A DNA stretch of 64,000 nt, taken from NCBI GenBank assembly GCA_030180135.1, contig CM058238.1, forward strand, positions 3,854,461 to 3,918,460, given 5' to 3'. The position numbers and the translations under genes were made by a program. This stretch comes from Orychophragmus violaceus (lineage: Eukaryota > Streptophyta > Magnoliopsida > Brassicales > Brassicaceae). Positions 21,151-32,200 of this stretch are shown piece after piece. Under the pieces are notes generated by a model that saw nothing but the letters and a program-made list of their open reading frames with translations, did not search any database and was not told the origin of the DNA. Within the stretch, counting starts at the first letter, position 1, and each line of letters begins with the position of its first letter.

Positions 21151-24100
21151 ATGTTGAAGAAAGGTTCTCGAATCAAAGGCTTAAAAGAGGTATGAAACCA
21201 TATCGGCAAGCTAAACTCATACTCTGTGTTCTGATTCTGTTGCTATCGACTTATTGACTTTTTTAGGATGGAGCTTCAAGAGGAGTCAATGCTTCAAAGG
21301 TTCATTGTGCAGATCATTTGACTGACTCAGCATCGACCACTGAAACTTCATATGTACACTCTCTTTGGTCTCTCATTGATTATGATTAATCTGTTCTCAG
21401 AAACTCCAAGTTGTTTCATAATCTGATTAATCTATTTACAGGAAGAAAAAAACTCTTGCGTGCAGAGTAAGAAATCTTCTTATAGCGAGTGTGAGCCTCC
21501 ATATATACATACCTCAAGACTAACAAGAGTTAATGCTGAGGCTGGAACTTCAGGGAGGATCCAGAAAGAGCCTTCCCAGTTTCCAGTTTTCCATGCAAGG
21601 TGAGTTACTTATGAGTCTATTATTCGCTACAATTCAGAAATCACTCATTTTCCTTTTCCAATATATGGTAGTGAACAAGGTCCATGGTGTGCAATGATTT
21701 GCTATGAAGCCTGTGTACGCCTATGTATTAATCACTTGGAAAAATATAGTGTCAGTGATGAGGCTTCATACTTCCTCAGCAACGATTGCCTTTTACTCCG
21801 ACATGCATTTGGGTGAGACATGTTTTGGTATATGATTTTGATTGTGATCTTTGTGCACTGCCCTGTTGTTTAATGTTAAGAGAACAAAACATCTAGTCTG
21901 CAGAGTTTCTTACTTGAATCTGAAGAAGAACTACTGGGAGATAGACCTTCTAACTTGGTTACTGAGAATACTGCTCATAAATCCAAAAAAAATGTTGGAA
22001 AGATTAAACTCCAAGGTATATATTCTTTCTCTCTTGTCCATCACATATGATCAAAGAGACAATATGAGGCAATTATCACACAATCCCTAGAGATTAAGGC
22101 TTTATGGCCCATTAATCTCTACAATATCTCAATACATTCCCTCGAGATAATGACCATGATACCATGTTAAGTTTCATGGACTTCCAACTCAAAACCAATT
22201 GGTGATAAGTGAATTGGCTCAAGTCCCTTATATATTAGTCAATATTCTTCTCAAAATTCCAATATAAAACAATTATCACATACTCTCTAGAGATTAAAGA
22301 TTCATGTCTCATTAATCTCTACAATATCTTATACCTCCTTCGAGATAATGACCATTCTAGCCATTAATCTCGGATCCAAAGGCACATACCACTTTGGTTG
22401 GGTTACGAAAGTGTATGGATCATTCAAAATTTTCCATCTCAATACTTGTTGCAAAAGAAAACTAAAGTATGTAGTTTTACAGTTGGTAAGATCAAGATGG
22501 GATCAGATCCACAACCTTGTTGCAATATTCCATCACTGAAGCATGAAGCTGTTAGTCAGCAAATCGCGGAGCTGAGTTCTACTTTGACTTCTGGATGGAA
22601 AGCAGTGAAGAGTGTTCATGTGGCTCCTCGAGCTCCTCTGCACGGTTCGCTTTCATGGAAAAGTCTAGAGTATTTGCGGGCATGTGCTCGCTACCTCAAA
22701 GATGTCTCAAAAGTCCTTAAAAAAGAATTTGTTACATCAAGCGCCAGACCACGTTCTCTAACAACATTGAAAGGTACATTCGGTTGCATGTATTTTACTT
22801 GTGTCATTAGGGTTTCATCTTAATGATCTAACAATATAAATATTATTTTGCTTTCAGAAAAGTTTTCATGTTCTATGATGCTGAAGAGCACTATCGAGGA
22901 AGATCAAATTAAAACACAGCCTGGATCTGGCGACATATTTGTCTTGTACGTCTCCTTGTACATTCATGATGCTCCTCTAGATTTCTGGAGTTTAAAATAA
23001 TATGGTTTCATTGCAGCTTACCAAATAGTATTGGTGATGATTTGATTGTTGAAGTTCGAGATTCAAAGGGGCAGTTTTGTGGTCGTGTCATAGCTCAACT
23101 AGCATCTATAGTTGATGAACCGGTGAGATGCTTGTTAAACCACTTATGTTGTGTCCACAAGATGATTTAGCTTAAAATATCTAACTGTTGCATGTTGTAC
23201 CAGAACGAGAAGCTTAAATGGTGGGCAATATATCATGAACCAGAGCATGCACGTATTGGGAGAATCCAACTTCATATAAACTACTTAAGCAGCTTAGATG
23301 AAAAAACTAAGGTACATATTTTTTCCAAATGAGAAGCTTCTTTTAACCTTCTGAAATTGTGATAATGCCACTAATCCTTTCATATTTAGTGTGGGTTGGT
23401 TGCAGAAACTTCAGCATATGACTTGGTCTTGGAAGTGGCTATGAAAGCTGAACAGTTTCAGCGCCATAATCTGATAATTAAAGGGCCATGGCATTGGATG
23501 ATAACTCAATTTGCCTCCCATTACCCGATCTCGGAGGCATATACAAAATTAAGGTATGTATTTTAGCAACAAGAAGAACAATTTTTCTGTATTCGATAAT
23601 TTTTTATTTTTATCTTATATTTTTCGGAGAAGTTTCCGAGCTGTTCCTATGTTTCTCCGTCTCCGAAATGTTTCCGGTAGGGGACATATACATTTAGAAG
23701 TACCCGTGCATCATCAGTGATGTTATGTGAGACTTTTCATGAGTTGCAGATATCTTACATATGTCATGGATGTCGCCTCACCTACTAAGGACTGCCTTGA
23801 TCTGATATATGATTTTCTCTTCCCTGTTATAATGAAAGATAACTACAAGGCTCTATTGAGTCATCAAGAGGTAGTTTTTTCTTGTGTAGATATCATGTTT
23901 CAATATTCAAGTAGCTCAGTTTCCTTATTCTGACAGAATCGGTTGCTTGGGGAGATTGATGAACAAGTTCAGAAGATTCTTGCTTCAACATTCGAGAATT
24001 ATAAATCTCTTGATGAATCTTATGGAATCAAACATGTTTTTGAGCCTCCTACAGGCACTCCAGCACCCGCTATAGCACCAGCGATCAAGCTTTACGGTCT

Positions 24101-26450
24101 TCTCAATGACATGTTAAGCCAAGAGGCACAACTAAGACTTGTCAGATTCTTTCAGGTATCTAACACACACACACACACACGCACACACAATCTCTGTATC
24201 CACTTGCTCCATCCACTACAAGAAATATGAGTATTAATAGCAGATGAGGATAATACGAATTTGGTAAGTGCAATTGTAGTGGAGTCTGCTCGGATGGATG
24301 GATAGTTTATTATGACATTATATTAACGCTATGCCATTATTTCGTTAAGCGGGAAACGGAAAATGAGATTTATCGTTTATTCCATGGCATTTCAGGATGC
24401 TTCAAAGACAAGATCAAGAAGATACTTATTGGAAACAAACGATATACCTGACAAAGGCATTGAGGGTGCACAAGTCACTTCTTACCAGAACATGAAGTCT
24501 TTAGTTTTTAGCCTTAAGAAGGAAATCTCGACTGATATAGCCATCCATAAGAGCAATGTGCTCCCAAGGTTTCTCTAAGTTTCATATATACAAACATTTA
24601 TATGACTATTTTTAGTGGATGTCTCTATTGATATGATCTCTTGGTGAACCCCAAAACAGCTTTATAGACCTCCCAGATCTTTCAGCGGCAATATATAGGA
24701 CTGATCTATTCAACAGACTAAAGGAATTTCTTATTACATGGCTTCCTCCTTCACCATCACCTCCAGTTGTTGACCTTGTCATTATGACTGCTGACTTTGA
24801 AGCCGATCTCTCGCGTTGGAAACTAAAGTAACATTTGATATTGCTGATTTACTGAGCACTTCAGACTTAAAAAATTATATTACTGATACAAACTTTGTTG
24901 GCATGCATGGCAGTCCGATCAAAGATGGATTCAATGCCAGAGAGATTTTCCATTCATATATTACTAGTTGGATCGAAGAGAAAAGAAGTGCTCTACATGA
25001 ATTCTGCCAGTCTGAAACGGTACTAATCATGCAACAAGTTCTCTGTAGTGCTGACACTAGAATGCAACTGAGAGAATATTTCTATTGTAATCAGGCAAAA
25101 GAATGTAGTCCGATTGAAGGCCTGACATCCCCTTTTGTGGATGATATGTATGCGTTACTCAACGTGACACTTGACGAATATGATATCATCATCAGGTGTT
25201 GGCCAGAATATGCAGCATCCTTGGAGAAAGTAAGTAAGAACAAAACGATAAGTCCGTTACTTGATAGATCACTAGGCTAAGTTATGTGTATTCTGCTCTA
25301 TGGAAAGGTTGTTGTGGATTCAGAGAGGGAAATGCTTGAAGCATTGGAGAGGCAATTTTACGAAGTGTTACATCCCTTAAAGGACAGCAAGATATCTGCC
25401 CGGAAATACGTTCATAAATTGACCAAGAAAGTCTACTTTGTTCCAAAAGAGGTATGTTATCTCCCACGAACACAGAGTCAACCCCCATTGCCACAAAGGA
25501 ACCAACCCCTTGTGTTACCATTAGGCTACCACACATTTGGTTAAAAATTTAAGTTTCGTTTAGAACTATCGTTGTAAGAGAAAACATTTTCTTTTAATCA
25601 TGTTTCAGCTTGGAGTTTTTCTAAATTCCATGAAAAGAATGCTTGACAAATTACGGTGGAGTATAGAGGTACGGTTCAACGTGTGGAACTCTTATATCGC
25701 TGATAAAGAGAACAGAGTTTTGGGAGAGCAGCTAAGCGAAGTGACTGTACTGTTAAGATCCAAATTTAGAAGCTATACGCAAGTGCTCGTGGAGAAACTT
25801 GCAGAGAACGTTGGTTACTCCTTTCTGAACTTGTAGTTTCTTAGATTAATCATTGAGAAAAATCTATTGTTATGTAAGCAGATGAGGATACAAAGTCACA
25901 TGAGAATGAAGAACATCATCCACGACTTAAAGGAAACAACAACAGAAGCAGATGTTAGAAACAGAATGCAGAGTTTGAAAGATTTAGTAGACAAGACAAT
26001 GGAACAACTGCATTGTGTTTTGTCGCTCGATGTGTTTGTCTTAATATGCAGAGGGATATGGGACAGAATGGGACATGTTAGCAACGCAAAACCGTAAACC
26101 GTTTGTTTTCTTGCGTCATCACTTGTACTTATCCTGTTTGTTTTTAACTTTTGGCAGGACGTGCTTCATATTTTGGAAGATAAGAAAGATAACGTGACTT
26201 GGCACAAGGGCATGACAATCGCAATTTCTGTAACCAAACTTAACTTTCTTGTGGAATTTCTCAACTCTTTTGTCACTTCAAAGCAAACAAATGTCTCTGT
26301 TGTCTTGTTGATTTGCAGGTTTTGGATGAGATATTTGTGAGTCAGATGCAAAGCTTGCTTGGGGATTCGATAAAGGAAGAGAATTTGGAGGCGCCGAGGT
26401 CGATGATCGAGCTTCGATCTATGCTCTGTGAAGATAAGAAAGGCTACTAG
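21151..26450 (+). CDS. Large plant protein, AT5G65440/AT4G24610-like
   Basis: I can thread 21 exons with GT-AG introns: 21151-21189, 21267-21353, 21442-21599, 21672-21812, 21897-22015, 22483-22773, 22858-22945, 23017-23122, 23204-23311, 23390-23553, 23750-23870, 23937-24155, 24396-24568, 24660-24827, 24914-25019, 25095-25229, 25308-25451, 25609-25809, 25882-26076, 26158-26229, 26319-26450. They total 2967 nt: 988 codons and a stop, no frameshift. The product resembles uncharacterised plant proteins AT5G65440 and AT4G24610 (family recalled, not searched). Segment PNSIGDDLIVEVRDSKGQ to GRIQLHINY looks like a C2-type beta-sandwich. The later helical half (LLGEIDEQVQKIL..., LTSPFVDDMY, RIQSHMRMKNIIHDLKET, ICRGIWDRMG) recalls MUN/exocyst-like helical bundles; that is inference. 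Function unknown. A 5'-leader intron appears to run from about 20857 to 21125. The neighbour GRF6 and the known pairing of AT5G65440 with GRF8 make this the probable duplicate absent from A. thaliana. The N-terminus is shorter than I recall for the homologues. Confidence 0.85.
22061..22354. repeat. Intronic repeat: MITE core between direct repeats
   Basis: In intron 5 of the 21-26 kb gene, two direct repeats of about 95 bp (22061-22157 and 22261-22354, each with CTCTACAATATCT and GAGATAATGACCAT) flank a segment (22171-22240) related to the centre of the MITE at 37717-37879 (shared CCAATTGGTGATA). Looks like a small composite element or a tandem duplication around an insertion. Confidence 0.65.
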
Positions 26451-26710
26451 CCTATACTACTACTGAGAGAAACAATCTATGATCTTTGGGGTAGTTAAAT
26501 AGAAGAAAAAAACTGCGCGGGAAACCATGGTTTGACTATTCAGGTGTTGTTTAGATGTTTGAGTTTTGTGATTGATAAAAGGTATAGACAGATTTATATA
26601 TTATATAAATATGATAAGCAAATTCATATAACATACAAACAGTAACCAAGAGTGGATGGCGCCTTGGTCAAGTTAGCGTCTAGCGCTTACTTACTAGTTA
26701 AACGCATAAT

Positions 26711-26724
26711 AAAAATTAAAAAAT
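26711..26724 (-). terminator. Pol III terminator of tRNA-Ser
   Basis: Minus-strand T-rich run (TTTTTTAATTTTT) directly after the tRNA 3' end. Confidence 0.75.
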
Positions 26725-26725
26725 T

Positions 26726-26807
26726 CGTCGCCTGAGAGATTCGAACTCTCGCGGGGAAACCCCATGTACTTAGCAGGCACACGCCTTAACCACTCGGCCA
26801 AAGCGAC
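26726..26807 (-). tRNA. tRNA-Ser(GCU)
   Basis: An 82-nt cloverleaf on the minus strand. The acceptor stem GTCGCTT pairs with AGGCGAC and is followed by G73, the serine discriminator. The D arm contains the A box (TGGCCGAGTGG) and the T arm contains the B box (GAGTTCGAATCTC). A long variable arm (CATGGGGTTTCCCCG) marks a class II tRNA. The anticodon GCT is at 26774-26772; no intron. A T-run (complement of 26715-26723) just 3' of the gene is a normal RNA polymerase III terminator. CAA motifs lie upstream, as in other plant tRNA genes. Confidence 0.96.
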
Positions 26808-26947
26808 TTCTTGTAAACTCTTGTATCAATTTATACTAAAGATGTAAACACGTTTGGGTGCTTCGATTGGTTTTGGTTCTGATTCTGATTCTTTACAGAA
26901 GGTGTTGTTCTTCTCGTCAATTGTCTTCGGGGATTCAGGTAAAAAAA

Positions 26948-28997
26948 ATGCTCTCTTCGCCGCATCTATCGCAGCCAATGAATGGACTCAAAGATATCGC
27001 TGAGACACGAAATTTTAAGGTTTTACCTCATCTGTCTCAGTTTTTTTTAAATGTGTTCTTTGACTTTCTGCTCTTGAGACGAGCGAGCTCGTTAACAATG
27101 TATATGTTAGTCTGTATGATCCGATTGTCAAAAAAACCTTTCATGCTTGCGATTCGCTTCAACTTGTTAACAAATTGGTTTCTTTAATTGTATAAGATGA
27201 TACAACGTTTCTGTAAATTGGATTCAATAAGAATTCATTAAGAAGGAGTATCTGTGATTCTGATTACTTCTATACGGATTCTGAAGTAAAAATTGCACCT
27301 TTTTGCCAATCGATCAGCAGAGCTCAAATGTTTTACCCGATTTGTACCAAGTTGGTGGATTGCTAAGTGTATTTTTCCGTTTGGTGAAGAATTTAGCAAA
27401 AAAACGTTTGGTAAAGAAAGATGTGTGTAGGTTAACATTTGGAATTATCTTCTTTATCAAACAACTAGTGAATATTTCTGAAGATTTTTATGATACTAAA
27501 CTTGATAAAGTGGTGTGTCACAGTCATGGCTCTTAGATCAGTATGGAGTACTTCATGATGGCAAAAAACCGTACCCGGGCGCAATCTCAACGTGTACGTT
27601 ATCATCTCTTACCTTTGGCTTGTAGCTATTTGTGGTTTGGCTGATTCCATTAGGGTGTAACATTTTGTAGTAGTTATAAAAAAAACCAATTCTTTCAGTG
27701 TGCATATTTAGGTTGAACTTGGCCTCAGTGTTGATTCTATTTGATATACTCAGAGATGGCATGAGTTGTGAAGCCGGAAGTGAAATATCAATATGCTTTG
27801 AGATTTTCTATTTCTTGGTTTTTTTTTTTCAGTCTAGTTGTAGTTCTCTGTGTCATGACTAATTAAACTTTTGTTTTATTTTGGATACAGTACAAAATCT
27901 TGCAACAGTGGGTGCCAAGATTGTTATCATAAGTAATTCCTCTAGACGTGCTTCAACTACAATGGAAAAGTTGAAAGGCCTTGGCTTTGATCCTTCTTTC
28001 TTCACTGGAGCTATAACTAGTGGTGAACTAACCCATCAATCTTTGCTGAGGTTATCACCAACAACTTCTACTCTTCTTCGTCGCGATATAGATGCTATTA
28101 CTTAGTCGAACTTACTGATAAGTGTTTGTTACAGGAGAGATGATCCTTGGTTTGCTGCACTAGGAAGGCGTTGTATTCACATCACTTGGAAAGATCGAGG
28201 AGCAATCTCTTTGGAGGTTACTTATCATCTTGTTTCTTTTTTTCTGGTTGATTTATCTATGAAGGTTAGTAGCAGGTATTTGATGTAGTTTCTGTTTCAG
28301 GGTCTAGATCTAAACGTTGTGGAGAATGTGGAAGAAGCTGACTTTGTTTTAGCCCACGGTACTGAAGCCTTAGGACTTCCTTCAGGCAGTGTATCTCCAA
28401 TGCCTCTCGACGAGCTTGAGAAGATTTTGAAGAAATCTGCAGCTCGAGGACTCCCCATGATCGTTGCCAATCCAGATTATGTGACTGTTGAAGCAAATGT
28501 TTTTCATATCATGCCAGGTACATCTACTTAAACTGTCCCATTGTGTCTTCTTCTTATGATGCTATTTAAAGACATACAAATCATTCACAAATTTATCAGG
28601 TACACTAGCTGCCAAGTATGAAGAACTTGGAGGAGAAGTGAAATGGATGGGAAAACCTCACAAGGTTTGAACATTGAGTTTATCAATGAACTTTGCCTCT
28701 TTGTCTCTGTAACACCTGAACTTGAATGTATGTATTTGGCAGATGATCTATGAGTCGGCTATGGCAATTGCTGGAGTCAATCCAGAAGAGGCTATCGCAG
28801 TAGGAGATTCGCTTCACCATGATATAAAGGGAGCAAATGTTTCAGGCATTGAATCAATATTCATCACTGGAGGGATTCATGGTAATGAGCTTGGTCTCAC
28901 TTCTTTTGATGAAACTGCAAGTCTAGACTCAGTCAAGAACCTTACTGCTAAACACAATGCATTCCCATCTTATGTATTATCTGCGTTTAAATGGTAG
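26948..28997 (+). CDS. HAD-superfamily class IIA hydrolase
   Basis: Seven exons: 26948-27019, 27524-27593, 27891-28050, 28135-28216, 28301-28517, 28600-28664, 28743-28997, giving 306 codons plus stop. The protein belongs to the TIGR01459-type class IIA HAD phosphatases (NagD/4-nitrophenylphosphatase relatives). HAD motifs are visible. Motif I is LLDQYGVLHDG (nucleophile Asp; the second Asp of DxD is Tyr, as is usual in this subgroup). Motif II is ISNSSR. Motif III is the Lys in GKPHKMIYE. Motif IV is GDSLHHDI. Substrate unknown. The second intron uses donor GTACGT at 27594, needed to restore STLQNLA. The ATG at 26948 is the first usable one; in-frame codons upstream (RRCCSSRQLSSG...) contain no ATG, so an organelle-targeting extension, if the orthologue has one, would be lost here. 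Matches AT5G10460 in order. Confidence 0.92.
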
Positions 28998-29255
28998 TTT
29001 TCATTGTACGAATCATATCATTGCTTCTTGTCTTCATTTAACACTCCATAAAGCAATTCAAAAAGTTCACTGGCAGTGAAAGTAAACACTTATTGCTGTG
29101 TGAATGAGAGTAAGATACGAAATGAAGTTACATATTACACACAATGAATCTGGAGCTAAAAGGTAGCGTATGCTCCAATAATAAATACACAAGGAACGTC
29201 CATTGGAAGATAGTATCTCTGCAACATCTATATGCCGTTTCATGACTTAGGTATC

Positions 29256-32200
29256 TTAATCCAGTTCACCAACAAGGTCTCTGAGAGAGGGAACCTTCAT
29301 GGCCAGAGTTTTGTAGAGTCTAGAGTAGCGAGCTCTTGTGCCATCAGCTGTTTTAGCTAAGGCCAGCAAACTTAGAGCTTCGGGTAATTGAGCAAACATT
29401 TGTTTCATTTCCTCTAGGCTCATGTTTACTAAAACAGCAGGTCTTGGGACAACTCTGACAAGTTCACCTCCTTTGGGCTCTTCAACGCGTGCATCAGCCT
29501 TGATCACGAGCTCTGAGTTGGTGTTACCTCCACATTTTATGATGAATGGGGCAGAAGAACCTGTGTTGAACTGCAAAACGTTCCACTGAGACACATCAGT
29601 TTCACCTGAGGACATTGATTCCAGTGAGGGTCTCCGGCCGTGTGATTGTTCCAGAAGATTGTTATTCTCTTGTTCAGGGATTGTCTGCCGTTAATAAAAT
29701 CAGAAAGAAACAAGTTAGTTTGTTTGATATTCGAATCCGGATCTCATCATCAGATCAGGTAGATTTCTTTGTGTATCTATGGTAGGTTGAACTGGTTAAA
29801 CATGGACATCAAGAAAGTACCTCGACCAACTGGCGTGCTGTAGCGATTTCTCTTTGAGCACATGGATGATCAATATCAAGAAGAGATGGCATTCGCTCAG
29901 TGAGTTCATCAAGGGCCTCAAGTAATGCTGTTTTCTTGCTTTTACTCAAAACATGGACAGACGCTTGTCTTGTAATATCCTACAAGATGCAAGTAAAGTT
30001 TTTGACCACTATTCTTCAAGTAGGAAGCAACATGGTCTCAGATGGAGGTATAAATACCTTGACTTGCTTCAATATGCCATCTAGAGAAATGAGAGACGCT
30101 AATCTTGAGTCTTCAGCTGCAGTCGAAGGGTTTTGAATAGGAGAACTGCCTTCTTCCAAGTTAAGCAAAGCTGCATCACTTCTCATTTGTTGTAAGATCT
30201 GATAAAGAGAGCAACCGGAAGTCAGAGGACAAGAGCGTTTCTACAAAAACAATCAAAGTAACTGTATCATTAATTTTCAGGCAAGGTGGTGGGGTGGTGT
30301 ACCTTTCTTCTTTTGTGGTCAACGGACTCAAGAGCAGATCGAAGCTTAGCCACTTGACCAGCATCTTCTGCCTCTTCTGCCGCCAAGGTACCAGCAATAT
30401 CCTATAAAACGGTTCCATATTAGACATCATTTCAAACAAAATTGTTCACACATACCTTAGACCTCAACATCGGCCGTGTTAAGCCAGTCAGCTATTTAAC
30501 ACTCGCTGGGTTTAGGGATGTCAATTTCCATTCAGAATATTGTTTTGACCAATGAGACTGCATACCTTCATGTGCTGCATTTGAGAAGTATAGACACGTT
30601 TTGCATACTCGGATAGAAGCTGCCCGAGAGCATCTGTGTGAGGTGACACCGCAGCCCCTAGTCCAGCCATCCAACCATCCATAATCGCCGTGGAAAGAAG
30701 CTCTAGTTGGCCGGTGGTTCCTCCCGACACATCATCTTCGGTCACGGAAAGAAACTCAAAGTTTTCTGCAAGCCATAACCGAATCTGTCGTTGCAGTTCA
30801 CCAGCCGGAGTGTGCACAAATAATGCAGCTAGGGCTTTGTTCCCAATAGCAAAACTTTTGGCTTCCTCTTGCATCTCCCGCAGTTTAACTCCAGTAACTT
30901 GCTGCCTCCCAGAATCCTAGATGATTACAATCAAGCATATAAGTGCCTCTACATATTAGGTAAAATCAAGCATCTTTGAGAACCAATTGCTCTTCCAAGG
31001 TCAATCTACCTGTTCAAGTCCACGCATTCTTGAAACCACAGATGCCAACTTGTTTTTCCTTTCTGCCTTTATATTTACTTTAAATCTGTGAGTCTGCATA
31101 TCAAGATATCGAACTGGGGATCTACCTGGGCTGCTACCCCTGCTAGTGCTTTTACTTCTACCAGTATTAGGCTTCTCAAGAAAGCATTCGACAGGAGAGA
31201 CCTAAAAGAAGAGGGTCGGATTCATTTTGCATGGAGAAAGAAAAACGCCGGACAAGCCAGCCAAAGCTAAGAAGAAAAAACAATCAGCAAGTCGTATGCC
31301 TATGCTCACCCTGATAGACTGAAGCTCGGGTGATCGAGCCAGTAAAGATCTTATGTACAATATCCTGACTCGGGAAACAAGCATGGTATCCATTACTCTT
31401 CTTGGTTCCATTTTCCGAATAAACGAAAAGACAGAATCTCTGATCTCAGCAAGGATTTCATGCTCTCTGGAAGCACCAGCCTTGATTACAGCTGCCAAAA
31501 CCTGCAAATCAACAACAGGAAAAATGCTTCTCAATATAAGTTGATATCCTTAACAGCAAGAAATATTTAGAGACATCACAAGCTTCTCTCCAAATTATGA
31601 TAGAAGGTACAATGGTTTGATTTCATATAAGTTCACCACTGAAAAGTCTAGAAAGACACTAAAACAATAAGCTATTAACCAAGTACCAGCATTAATAGCT
31701 TGTTTGCGCCGTCAGCAATGGCAGCAAGACCTTCATATTCTTCAGGGTCAAAGTCATTCAATGCAGCTGTCAGGTATTCTCCAGCTGGAGTGGTTTTTAC
31801 TATCTCAGAGCCAGATTTTACTACAGTAATCGCTCCGTCATTCTTATTTGCTGTAGATGGTGAAGCAACAGCTTCCGTCCTAATATTTCTCCCGGAGAAA
31901 TAATATTTACATATCAGTTGATAGTTAGGGTTAGTTATAATGAAATTGACAGAATCAGAACTCAAACGTTGCAAACTGATCCCGGAATCACCTGTGAACA
32001 TTGGCAGGCTGAATGTTTGGCGATGCTCTTGATGAGGGACTTGACACCTAAAATCAAAAATAGATAAGAACGCTTAAGCAATGGAGTGCTCCAGGTGCAT
32101 AGTATTGAACATACAGCAGCAATTTATAAAGAAGCAGAGTTAGTTTATTTTTTCATCTCAACAGCTGAGAGCAGCGTCGTGAAATGATACTGAATCATGC

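Noticed and set aside
24816..25280. Apparent premature stop or frameshift in the AT5G65440-like gene
   Set aside because: Resolved by an intron from 24828 (GTAACA) to 24913 (GGCAG) that restores RWKLNPIKDGFNARE, and another at 25020-25094.
26651..26725. Possible second tRNA or snoRNA beside tRNA-Ser
   Set aside because: The sequence GGATGGCGCCTTGGTCAAGT resembles part of a tRNA but no matching arms or anticodon loop could be folded.
27580..27600. Frame mismatch in the HAD gene at the second intron
   Set aside because: An upstream GT two bases earlier misleads; donor GTACGT at 27594 keeps frame (STLQNLA) and gives 306 codons in total.
31675..31700. Possible frame break in KAC1 near VLG
   Set aside because: Using donor GTACTT at 31686 restores LLMLVLAAVIKAG with no shift.
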